5,592 bases of DNA, from positions 1-5,592 of the forward strand of contig CAZKTU010000345.1 in assembly GCA_964555675.1 (NCBI GenBank). The letters run 5' to 3'. The notes under the pieces are model-generated. The model searched no databases and had not been told where the DNA came from. It saw only the letters and a list, made by a program, of their open reading frames with translations. The translations under genes were made by a program, and so were the position numbers. This stretch comes from CAIWXH01 sp964555675 (GTDB taxonomy: Bacteria; Chloroflexota; Chloroflexia; Chloroflexales; Chloroflexaceae). Each line of letters begins with the position of its first letter. The first letter of the stretch is position 1. This document shows positions 1 through 5,038 of this stretch, piece by piece.

Positions 1-11
1 CGTGCGGCCAT
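1..11 (-). CDS. Start of an unknown gene cut by the window edge
   Basis: Only the first codons are present. On the minus strand an ATG at 11-9 is followed by GCC GCA CG, giving Met-Ala-Ala-Arg. A strong Shine-Dalgarno sequence, GGAGGGAG (minus strand, 25-18), ends six bases before the ATG, with the GGAGG core nine bases away. It lies 28 bases downstream of the stop of the macro-domain remnant and on the same strand, so the two were probably co-transcribed. Nothing can be said about the product. The call rests only on the ribosome-binding site and start codon. Confidence 0.4.
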
Positions 12-39
12 GGTCGTCTCCCTCCAATCACCATGTCGG

Positions 40-483
40 CTACGCCTGCACTGGCGCCAGCCCGAGCCTCACCGCCGCCTGCTCGTAGGCCGCGTAGCTC
101 TCCCGCCCCCAAAGCACGAAACGCACGAGAGTCACGCCGCTCTCCGCCGCCAGCTCCTCGCGCACCGCCCCGAGGGCCACGCCGGCTGCGTCCTCGAGCG
201 GGTAGCCGAAGATGCCGGTGCTGATGCTGGGGAAGGCCACGCTGGCCAGGCCGTGCTGCGCTGCCAGGGCCAGGCTGCTGCGGTAGGCGCTGGCCAGTAG
301 CCGGGCTGAGCCGGCGGGATCGGAGCGACTGTAGACCGGGCCCACGGCGTGGACGATGTGCCGGGCCGTGAGCCGGAAGCCAGGAGTGATGCGGGCCTCG
401 CCCGTGGGGCAGGGCGCCAGCGGGCGGCAAGCGGCCGTGAGCTCTCGACTGCCTGCCGCGGCGAAGATCGCCCCGCGCAGCCC
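40..483 (-). pseudogene. Macro-domain (ADP-ribose-binding) protein, N-terminally truncated
   Basis: This is the C-terminal two thirds of a macro domain, a fold that binds ADP-ribose and in many bacteria removes O-acetyl or ADP-ribosyl groups. Recognisable blocks in order are a GAIFAAAG segment (matching the family's GAIHRAAG), a CPTGEARIT loop, HIVHAVGPVY, VAFPSISTGIFGYP (the phosphate-binding loop and flanking strand), and the terminal strand and helix ending in YAAYEQAAVRLGL. The family normally starts about 40 residues earlier, with a GDIT strand and an N-A-A-N substrate-binding motif. Neither is present in any minus-strand frame upstream. The same frame stays open to an ATG at 690, but the roughly 69 residues before codon 483 are unlike the family, so that ORF is probably accidental. 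The remnant probably cannot bind or turn over ADP-ribose. The break lies about 18 bp from a 12-bp inverted repeat (501-543). Confidence 0.8.
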
Positions 484-500
484 TGAGCGTAGGTGAGGAG

Positions 501-543
501 CCGTACGGCAGGACAACACTGAGCTTGCTGCCCTGCCGTACGG
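501..543. repeat. 12-bp perfect inverted repeat next to the macro-domain break
   Basis: The arms CCGTACGGCAGG (501-512) and CCTGCCGTACGG (532-543) are exact reverse complements separated by 19 bases. Each arm also contains the 8-bp palindrome CCGTACGG. No T-run follows on either strand, so it is not a classical intrinsic terminator. It lies just beyond the point where macro-domain similarity stops, which suggests a rearrangement or mobile-element scar. A protein-binding site is the alternative. Confidence 0.6.
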
Positions 544-858
544 ATCATACAACCAGCGAATAGGCTGTGCGCTCGCAAATCTCTCTGTTCCCTGAATCTG
601 GCAATGTGACCAAGATCCCTTACCAGCAGGCGTTTGCTCACAACGAGGGCGTGCTGGTGATTGCGTCGTATCCCGCGTCACCGGCATCACGGTGCATCAT
701 CTCGACTGTGCTTTTCCCGTCAGCTCGCCCCTGACGCTCGCTGCAATACTGCTCGCATTCACATCTCCACCGCTCGCTATAGCGGTGTGTACGGATGTCG
801 AGGTGAGGCGAGGCAGTGACGCGTCGCCAATGCCATACCACGGCGTCGAGGGGTCATC

Positions 859-906
859 GGTAGGAGGCAAGGAGTGCGCCCGGAAGTCAGCCCCCTGCCT
901 CCTACC
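859..906. repeat. 11-bp inverted repeat just past the end of the SMR operon
   Basis: The arms GGTAGGAGGCA (859-869) and TGCCTCCTACC (896-906) pair perfectly around a 26-base loop. It begins 14 bases beyond the stop codon of the downstream SMR gene in the direction of transcription. That placement suits a transcript-end or RNA-stabilising hairpin. There is no U-tract after it, so intrinsic termination would be weak. It could also be a dispersed intergenic repeat of this genome. Confidence 0.5.
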
Positions 907-919
907 TCCTGGCCGGGTC

Positions 920-1291
920 TCACGCCGGCCGGCGCGTGTCGGAGGTGGGGGCGGGCTTCACAGGCGCTTTGACGTTGCCCTCGATCAGCTTGAGCCCGAC
1001 CACCGCGCCGACCATGACCAGCAGCAGTGCCAGCCGTCCCGCGCTTGCTGGCTCGCCGAACAGCAGGATCCCCATCAGTGCCGTGCCCACCGCACCGATG
1101 CTCGTCCAAACCGCGTAGGCCGTGCCCAACGGGATCTCCTTGATCGCTCTGGTGAGCAGACCGAAGCTGAGCCCGGCGCAAAGCAGAAACGACACCGAGG
1201 GCCAGAAGTGCGTGAAGTTCTCCGAGTATTTCAGGCTAAGCGTGAAGCCGATCTCGAACAGACCCGCCAGCACCAGAATGAGCCAGGCCAT
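920..1291 (-). CDS. SMR-family efflux pump subunit, inward-N type (partner A)
   Basis: A 123-residue small multidrug resistance protein with four membrane helices (about 4-20, 32-47, 55-78 and 86-103). It keeps the essential membrane glutamate in helix 1 (E13, in AGLFEIGF), which couples proton entry to cation export. It also keeps the helix-3 signature GTAYAVWTSIGAVG (56-69). Positive charges favour the side carrying the N-terminus, loop 2 and C-terminus (R48, K51, K101, K108, K112, R120, R121) over the other side (K21, R86), which predicts N-in. The hydrophilic tail after residue 104 is longer than in typical 105-residue members and resembles the tail of YkkC. The start is set by AGGAGG seven bases upstream. 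It lies 24 bases after the stop of partner B, with which it is about 60% identical by my hand count, so the pair arose by tandem duplication. The substrate (guanidinium, quaternary ammonium or other) cannot be fixed from sequence. Confidence 0.9.
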   Translation of the reverse strand: MAWLILVLAGLFEIGFTLSLKYSENFTHFWPSVSFLLCAGLSFGLLTRAIKEIPLGTAYAVWTSIGAVGTALMGILLFGEPASAGRLALLLVMVGAVVGLKLIEGNVKAPVKPAPTSDTRRPA

Positions 1292-1315
1292 CGTGCTACC
1301 TCCTAGGTTCTTGTG

Positions 1316-1630
1316 CTAGCCGACCAGCTTGAGCCCGACGATCGCGGCTACCAGCACCCCGAGCAGCGCCAGCCGCAGTGGCCGGGCCGACTCGCCGAAG
1401 AACAGGATACCGACGAGCGCCGTACCCACGGCGCCGATGCCCGTCCAGACGGCGTAGGCCGTGCCCAGCGGGATCGTCTGCATCGCCGTGGCAAGCATCC
1501 AGAAGCTCAGCGGCGCGAAGACGAAGAAGAGCAGCGCCGGGATGAGCCGCTTGAACCCCTCCGACAGCTTCATCATCGTGGTGAAGCCCACCTCCGCAAG
1601 TCCGGCGCCGACTAAGAACAACCAGTCCAT
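1316..1630 (-). CDS. SMR-family efflux pump subunit, outward-N type (partner B)
   Basis: A 104-residue SMR protein and the first gene of the minus-strand operon. Four membrane helices are evident, with E13 in AGLAEVGF and GTAYAVWTGIGAVG at 56-69. Positive residues lie in loop 1 (K21, K27, R28) and loop 3 (R83, R86), while the N-terminal, loop 2 and C-terminal side has only K101. The positive-inside rule therefore predicts N-out, opposite to partner A. That is the pattern of obligate heterodimeric SMR pumps such as YkkCD, EbrAB and NepAB. The chosen ATG at 1630 has AAGGAG nine bases upstream. The frame stays open to an ATG at 1696, but those 22 extra residues overlap the operator repeats and are not SMR-like. 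Both subunits have GF where single-gene guanidinium exporters usually have VW after E13, so specificity may differ from Gdx. Confidence 0.9.
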   Translation of the reverse strand: MDWLFLVGAGLAEVGFTTMMKLSEGFKRLIPALLFFVFAPLSFWMLATAMQTIPLGTAYAVWTGIGAVGTALVGILFFGESARPLRLALLGVLVAAIVGLKLVG

Positions 1631-1656
1631 TGCTATCGTCTCCTTGTCACTATATT

Positions 1657-1692
1657 GTTGACGTGGTAAACATAGTTGACGTAGTAAACATA
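1657..1692. promoter_or_regulatory. Tandem 18-bp repeats, probable TetR operators
   Basis: GTTGACGTGGTAAACATA (1657-1674) and GTTGACGTAGTAAACATA (1675-1692) sit back to back and differ at one base. Within each, bases 1-15 form a near-palindrome: GTT and AC on the left pair with GT and AAC on the right, five of seven positions matching around a central T. This is the architecture expected for a dimeric TetR-type repressor. A related element, GGTTGTCAACC (1707-1717), contains the reverse complement of the GTTGAC half-site and lies at the predicted tetR transcription start. The second repeat covers the tetR -35 and the SMR -10, so occupancy should silence both directions. Confidence 0.7.
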
Positions 1693-1704
1693 TCATGGTA
1701 GAGT
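1676..1704 (+). promoter_or_regulatory. Sigma70-type promoter for tetR and the MBL gene
   Basis: TTGACG (1676-1681) and TAGAGT (1699-1704) are separated by 17 bases, with 5/6 and 4/6 consensus matches. Start of transcription is expected near 1711, about 21 bases before the tetR ATG, which leaves just enough room for the GGAGGT ribosome-binding site (1721-1726). The -35 lies at the start of the second 18-bp repeat. The promoter occupies almost the same DNA as the opposing SMR promoter, so the two probably compete for polymerase. Confidence 0.6.
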
Positions 1705-1715
1705 CTGGTTGTCAA
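1687..1715 (-). promoter_or_regulatory. Sigma70-type promoter for the SMR pair
   Basis: On the minus strand a perfect -35 TTGACA (1715-1710) is followed after exactly 17 bases by TATGTT (1692-1687), which matches four of six -10 positions. Transcription would start near 1680, giving a leader of about 50 bases that contains the first 18-bp repeat. The -10 lies inside the second repeat, so a bound repressor would block it. The leader shows no room or motif for a guanidine riboswitch. Confidence 0.6.
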
Positions 1716-1731
1716 CCGTGGGAGGTGCACC

Positions 1732-2358
1732 ATGACTGAGCGACCAATGGCCCCTAAACTAATTGTACGGCCCGATACGCGGGGGGCGCTGCTGCGTGCC
1801 GCGACCTGGCTGCTCGACACCGAGGGGCCGAGCGCCGTCACGCTGCGCGCCGTCGGGCAACGCATCGGCGTCACCCAGACCACCGTCTATCGCCACTTCG
1901 CTGACAAAGATGCGCTACTGGGCGAGGTCGCCCTGGCCTTTGTCGAGGAGCTGCGCCAGGCCATCGAGATAGCCGTGGGCGGTGCGGGTGACCCCTGGAC
2001 CCGACTGGGGGCGCTGGTGCAAAGCTTTCAGCAGCATGCCCTCTCGGCACCCCACCGCTACGCCCTGATCGTGCGGCCGAACCTGGGCAACGAGAGCCAC
2101 ACCCGGCTTGATCAGGCGATTGACCGGCTGTACGAAGAGATACTCGTCCCGCCCGTGGCGGCCTGTCAGGCGGCCGGGCTGCTTCCCGGTATAGAGCCCC
2201 ACGGGCTCAGCCTGGTGCTCTTCACCTGCCTGCACGGCTCGCTCGACCTTACGATGGCGGAGTATCTCAGCCCATACAAAGGCGTGGTCATTCAGCCGCC
2301 ACCCGGCGGCGTGGTGCAGATGCTCATGGAACTGCTGCGCCAGCCCCCGCGGTCCTGA
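1732..2358 (+). CDS. TetR-family transcriptional repressor
   Basis: A 208-residue regulator of usual TetR length. The N-terminal DNA-binding domain spans about residues 15-63. The helix-turn-helix, about 37-57, reads VTLRAVGQRIGVTQTTVYRHF and is followed by the typical DKDALL. The rest is helical and would form the dimer and ligand pocket. The segment around LHGSLDLTMAEYL (167-179) resembles the WHG-type TetR C-terminal domain. GGAGGT at 1721-1726, five bases before the ATG, fixes the start. The gene diverges from the SMR pair across about 100 bases containing the tandem operators, the standard arrangement for a local repressor of an efflux pump that also controls itself. The MBL gene follows 30 bases after its stop and is probably in the same transcript. 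The inducer is unknown; it is presumably a substrate of the pump or the hydrolase. Confidence 0.92.
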   Translation: MTERPMAPKLIVRPDTRGALLRAATWLLDTEGPSAVTLRAVGQRIGVTQTTVYRHFADKDALLGEVALAFVEELRQAIEIAVGGAGDPWTRLGALVQSFQQHALSAPHRYALIVRPNLGNESHTRLDQAIDRLYEEILVPPVAACQAAGLLPGIEPHGLSLVLFTCLHGSLDLTMAEYLSPYKGVVIQPPPGGVVQMLMELLRQPPRS

Positions 2359-2388
2359 TGGTATCCCTCAACTGCAAGGAGCCAACTG

Positions 2389-3288
2389 ATGGATCTCGAA
2401 GCGTACCCGACCACGCACGAGCTGCGGCAGCTCACGCCGCGGGTCTGGTGGATGAACCCGGTCTACACCACGGACCGCCCCGCGATCGGTGTGGTGATCG
2501 GCGAGCGGAGCACGCTGGTGATCGAGGCGGGCAACTCGGCCGCCCACGTTCGGCTGCTCCATGCCGAGCTGGAGCGCCACGGTCTGCCGGCGCCCAGCTT
2601 TGTGACCCTCACCCACTGGCACTGGGATCACATCTTCGGCGGGGCAGCCTTCGTGGCGCCGCTGCTGGCCGGGGCTGAGACGCAGCGGATCGTGCGCCGG
2701 CTAGCCCACTTCGATTGGAGCGACGCCGCCCTCGACGAGCGCGTCGCTGACGGGCGCGAGATCGCCTTCTGTCGCGACATGCTGAAGCTGGAACTGCCCG
2801 ACCCCGCCACCCGCGTCGTGCGCGTGCCCGAGATCGGCTTCGCCGGCGAGATGACCCTGGACCTCGGCGGTATCACCTGCCGGCTCGCCCCGCTCGGCGG
2901 TGACCACAGTCCCGATGGTATTCTGGTTTATCTGCCGCAGGAGCGGGTAGCCTTCATCGGCGACGCAATCTACGACGACATCTACCACGGGGCGCGTCGG
3001 CTGACCACGGCTGGTCTCTTTCCACTGCTCGATACGCTGCTGGCCCTGGATGTCGACCACTATATCGCGGGGCATCACCCGCAGCCGATCACACGGGCCG
3101 AGCTGGAGGCCGAAGCGACGACGATGCGCCAGATTGGGGTGCTGGTGAAGCGTTGTGGTGACCGGCGCGAGGAGATTATGCAGGCGCTGCCTGCTGCCGT
3201 CGAGACGACGCCGAGCGAGCGCCAAACTGAGCTGGTAGACGCCTTTCTGGCAGGCCTGCGGCTGCCCCACGTCGGCAGCCCACTGTGA
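2389..3288 (+). CDS. MBL-fold metallo-hydrolase
   Basis: A 299-residue metallo-beta-lactamase-fold enzyme with a full set of metal ligands. The HxHxDH motif reads HWHWDH (H76, H78, D80, H81), the third-site histidine is H173 in GGDHSPDG, the bridging aspartate is D192 in FIGDAIYD, and the last histidine is H229 in IAGHH. A dinuclear zinc or iron centre is expected. About 90 residues separate HxHxDH from H173 and include a charged, mostly helical stretch (about 97-145) that may shape the pocket. The last 70 residues are also helical. There is no signal peptide, so it should act in the cytoplasm. AAGGAG lies seven bases before the ATG. Its position 30 bases after tetR suggests co-transcription and a role hydrolysing the compound, or a relative of it, that the SMR pair exports. 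The fold covers lactonases, thioesterases, beta-lactamases and others, and I cannot assign the substrate. Confidence 0.9.
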   Translation: MDLEAYPTTHELRQLTPRVWWMNPVYTTDRPAIGVVIGERSTLVIEAGNSAAHVRLLHAELERHGLPAPSFVTLTHWHWDHIFGGAAFVAPLLAGAETQRIVRRLAHFDWSDAALDERVADGREIAFCRDMLKLELPDPATRVVRVPEIGFAGEMTLDLGGITCRLAPLGGDHSPDGILVYLPQERVAFIGDAIYDDIYHGARRLTTAGLFPLLDTLLALDVDHYIAGHHPQPITRAELEAEATTMRQIGVLVKRCGDRREEIMQALPAAVETTPSERQTELVDAFLAGLRLPHVGSPL

Positions 3289-3578
3289 GGAGTGTAGGTA
3301 GTAAGACCATTCCAAACCGGGGGCGGACATCATCCTACGCTGGCTCTCCGCGGCCCAACAATGACCAGTAGCAGATCAAACCGACGCAAGGAATTGTGAG
3401 GCAAGGCATGGGAATGCGCGCTATGCTCGGCTAGGACTGCCTTCCTGCTGGGAGTTGGAAAGAGTTCCTGGTCGCCCAACACGACTCAACCATAGCTTCT
3501 CCTGATGATCTCAGCGGGAGGCGTCAGGGGGCAATGTGGTATCATGCGCACAGCGTAAGCCACTCCAGCGAGCTTCTG
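3289..3578. other. Intergenic region before the toxin-antitoxin operon
   Basis: I find no gene in this stretch and no obvious terminator for the MBL transcript. Near the right end, TATCAT (3540-3545), preceded by TGTGG, resembles a -10 element without a good -35. Transcription from it would start near 3551 and give a leader of about 28 bases. CCTGATG (3501-3507) and CGTCAGG form an imperfect inverted repeat just upstream of this -10. It is a candidate autoregulatory operator for the antitoxin, but the evidence is weak. Confidence 0.35.
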
Positions 3579-3878
3579 ATGGACATCGTGTTCTCGCTTC
3601 AAGGCGTCGTGTTCGAGTGGGATGACGAGAAAGCCCGGCTTAACCAAGTGCAACACGGCGTGATCTTTGAAGAAGCCGCGGAAGTCTTCTTCGACCCGTT
3701 CTACCAGTATGGCGATGCCACTCCAGCCGGAGTGCAAGAACAGCGTGACTTTATCCTGGGCTACTCTGTCTCGCTGCGCCTCCTGCTTGTGGTCTATGCT
3801 GAGCGAGGCGACCGAACACGAATAATTTCAGCACGGCCGGCAACGCGTGCCGAAAGGAAACTATATGAGTCAGCCTGA
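3579..3878 (+). CDS. brnT: BrnT-family (DUF497) toxin
   Basis: A 99-residue protein of the BrnT ribonuclease-toxin family, which has a RelE-like fold and arrests translation by cutting RNA. Diagnostic blocks in order are FEWDDEKARLNQVQHGV (12-28), FEEAAEVFFDP (30-40), a strand pair ending in LLLVVYAERGDRTRIISAR (68-86), and the terminal PATRAERKLYE helix. All are in their usual order and the length is normal, so it looks intact. I chose ATG 3579 because MDIVFSLQGVVFEWD is the typical start of close relatives and a possible -10 (3540-3545) lies upstream of it. An earlier ATG at 3534 would add 15 residues unlike the family. The ribosome-binding site before 3579 is weak. The toxin gene comes first and overlaps the antitoxin by 14 bases, the usual brnTA order, which couples their translation. 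Confidence 0.87.
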   Translation: MDIVFSLQGVVFEWDDEKARLNQVQHGVIFEEAAEVFFDPFYQYGDATPAGVQEQRDFILGYSVSLRLLLVVYAERGDRTRIISARPATRAERKLYESA

Positions 3879-4161
3879 GTTTCCAACTGAGCTGAAGCTG
3901 CGCCCGCGGCTGAGCACAACTGTCCAGTTGAAGGTTCCAACTGACACGTACGAGAACCTTGAGCATATCGCAGCGGCTCGTGATATGTCGGTTGACGCTC
4001 TGGTAAAGCTCTATATTGGCCAAGGCTTGCGTCAGGACCTTGCACAACGCTTTGCTGACCGGGTGTTAGACCTGACTGCTCAAGTACTTGCCCGCCATGG
4101 CCAGTCACCGGAGCAAGTCGAGGCTATTCTCCGTGAAATTAGAAGCGGCACTGGGTCATAG
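3865..4161 (+). CDS. Ribbon-helix-helix (CopG-like) antitoxin of the BrnT toxin
   Basis: A 98-residue protein with a ribbon-helix-helix DNA-binding domain at about residues 18-55. A strand (TTVQLKVP) is followed by a helix (DTYENLEHIAAARD), then MSVDALVKLYIGQGL, the second helix. The rest, from about 56, is helical and charged and probably wraps the toxin. It should neutralise BrnT and repress its own operon as a dimer. AAAGGA six bases before ATG 3865 supports this start; an in-frame GTG at 3847 lies before that site and is less likely. The BrnA of the best-studied pairs belongs to a different sequence family (BrnA_antitoxin). This partner is closer to general CopG/Arc proteins and also carries a long C-terminal part, so I leave the symbol blank. 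The operon ends in a strong terminator 40 bases after the stop. Confidence 0.82.
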   Translation: MSQPEFPTELKLRPRLSTTVQLKVPTDTYENLEHIAAARDMSVDALVKLYIGQGLRQDLAQRFADRVLDLTAQVLARHGQSPEQVEAILREIRSGTGS

Positions 4162-4201
4162 TCAAAAGAACCCTTTACACATCTACGCTACTGCTATAGA
4201 G

Positions 4202-4242
4202 AGAGCCCGCAGCCGGTCGAATGGCTGCGGGCTCTTTGTTTT
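4202..4242 (+). terminator. Intrinsic terminator of the toxin-antitoxin operon
   Basis: A perfect 13-bp GC-rich stem, AGAGCCCGCAGCC (4202-4214) with GGCTGCGGGCTCT (4223-4235), encloses an 8-base loop. It is followed by a T-rich tail, TTTGTTTT (4235-4242). This is a textbook rho-independent terminator for plus-strand transcription, 40 bases past the antitoxin stop. Confidence 0.93.
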
Positions 4243-4318
4243 CGCTTCCTGACGAGGAGAATGTAACCGAAGACCTGGCTAGCAGACCATATCGCACATT
4301 CCCGGTCGTAAGACCCTT

Positions 4319-4558
4319 TTATGGGTAGGACTGGGCAAGCAGCACGGCCAGCAGTATTTCAGGGACCTGCTCGACAACCGGGCGTACCTCGTCCTCATTG
4401 TAGAGGAGCATGGGGAGGTCGTCGGCTATCTCGCGGGCGCGACGAGCGAGGCCGGCGCGCTGTGGTCGGTTCTCTACGCCGAACGAGAGCGCACGCACGG
4501 GGGCTGGACGCGACTGGGGCCCGTGAGCCGCTGCTGCGACAACGCGTCGCAGCCGTGA
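4319..4558 (+). pseudogene. GNAT acetyltransferase fragment, no start and no acetyl-CoA site
   Basis: The plus-strand frame that ends at TGA 4556-4558 encodes a piece resembling the first half of a GNAT N-acetyltransferase. The recognisable part is a helix (GKQHGQQYFRDLL) followed by the strand-turn-strand AYLVLIVEEHGEVVGYLAG, about 4331-4438. The frame has no ATG or GTG start between the preceding stop (4280-4282) and this segment. After about 4447 the family similarity stops. The acetyl-CoA pyrophosphate-binding motif (Q/R-x-x-G-x-G/A) and all later strands are missing, and I do not see them in the other frames downstream. It is therefore an internal remnant lacking both ends, followed about 60 bases later by the broken vapC-like gene. 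Confidence 0.6.
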
Positions 4559-4619
4559 CGGAGCCGAGGCCACGAGACGAGAGTCGGCCGCAGCGCACTG
4601 CGTGTGATGAGGAGATCCC

Positions 4620-5038
4620 ATGCCCAGGTACGTGATCGGGCCGGACGTGGCACCCCGGCTGGCACAAGAGGGGCGGTGATCGCCGCCGGGCACCAGCTTG
4701 TGGCCCCGACGCTGCTGCGCTCGCAGTTGCTCTCGCTGCTGTACCGGGCGGTGTGTCGCGGGGAGCTCACCAGGCAGGAGGCCGATCAACAGCTCACTTA
4801 CGTGCGCGGCCTCCAGATTCGACTGCTCGGCGACCGCGTGCTCCAGAGCGTCGCCTGGACGATCGCCGACCAGCTCGGCTGGCCGGACACGTTCGACGCC
4901 GAGTACGTCGCGCTTACCCAGCTGCAAGCGGACGCGCTGATCACGCTTGATGCGGAGCTCGCCGCGGTGGCCAGGAACCTGGTGACCGTCGCACCATTCG
5001 AGGCGTTACATCATACGGCTTCGGTACCCGAAGCGTAG
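4620..5038 (+). pseudogene. VapC-like PIN-domain toxin with a one-base frameshift
   Basis: A PIN-domain ribonuclease toxin of about 139 codons in two frames. It starts at ATG 4620, with GAGGAG upstream, as MPRYVIGPDVAPRLAQEG, and would stop at TGA 4677-4679 after 19 residues. The family sequence resumes in the -1 frame as GAVIAAGHQLVAPTLL and runs to TAG 5036-5038, through DTFDAEYVALTQ and ALITLDAELA, which carry the later acidic residues of the metal site. Restoring one G in the G-run at 4670-4673 joins the frames exactly (GAG GGG GCG GTG). I see no canonical slippery heptamer, so programmed frameshifting is unlikely. The position of the usual acidic residue in the second helix is LLRSQLLSLL, with Q rather than E. 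No VapB antitoxin gene is visible upstream, where the GNAT remnant lies, so the gene was either already an orphan or lost its partner. Confidence 0.78.

Larger units (their letters stand above)
484..919. other. Gene-free stretch with several inverted repeats
   Basis: I find no convincing gene here. It contains the 501-543 inverted repeat, a small hairpin at 768-787 (arms CACCGCT and AGCGGTG, loop of 6) and a larger one at 859-906. A 55-codon plus-strand ORF (GTG at 567, stop at 732-734) encodes a protein-like central stretch, but it has no clear ribosome-binding site and no family I recognise. The stretch looks like intergenic debris between the macro-domain remnant and the SMR operon. Confidence 0.6.

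Noticed and set aside
40..690. Reading the whole 216-residue minus-strand frame as an intact macro-domain protein
   Set aside because: The first 69 residues are unlike the family and replace the essential N-terminal strand and Asn motif. Only 40-483 is supported.
692..1306. Long plus-strand frame opposite the SMR gene
   Set aside because: It is antisense to a clear SMR coding region, has a low-complexity, Arg- and Gln-rich translation and no family resemblance.
1657..1692. CRISPR or satellite repeat
   Set aside because: Only two 18-bp units without spacers, in a divergent promoter region and internally near-palindromic. An operator fits better.
1631..1700. Guanidine (ykkC-type) riboswitch upstream of the SMR pair
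   Set aside because: The predicted leader is only about 50 bases and consists of operator repeat plus ribosome-binding site. None of the conserved riboswitch blocks is present.
3534..3578. Upstream ATG as the BrnT start
   Set aside because: It adds 15 residues not seen in the family and overlaps a possible -10 element. ATG 3579 gives the usual N-terminus.
4664..4680. Programmed -1 frameshift in the vapC-like gene
   Set aside because: The local codons GAG GGG CGG do not form a canonical slippery heptamer, and I see no downstream pseudoknot. A one-base deletion is simpler.
4319..4927. 202-codon minus-strand frame opposite the GNAT and vapC remnants
   Set aside because: No family features. 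The plus-strand frames carry the recognisable PIN and GNAT blocks, so this is a high-GC shadow.
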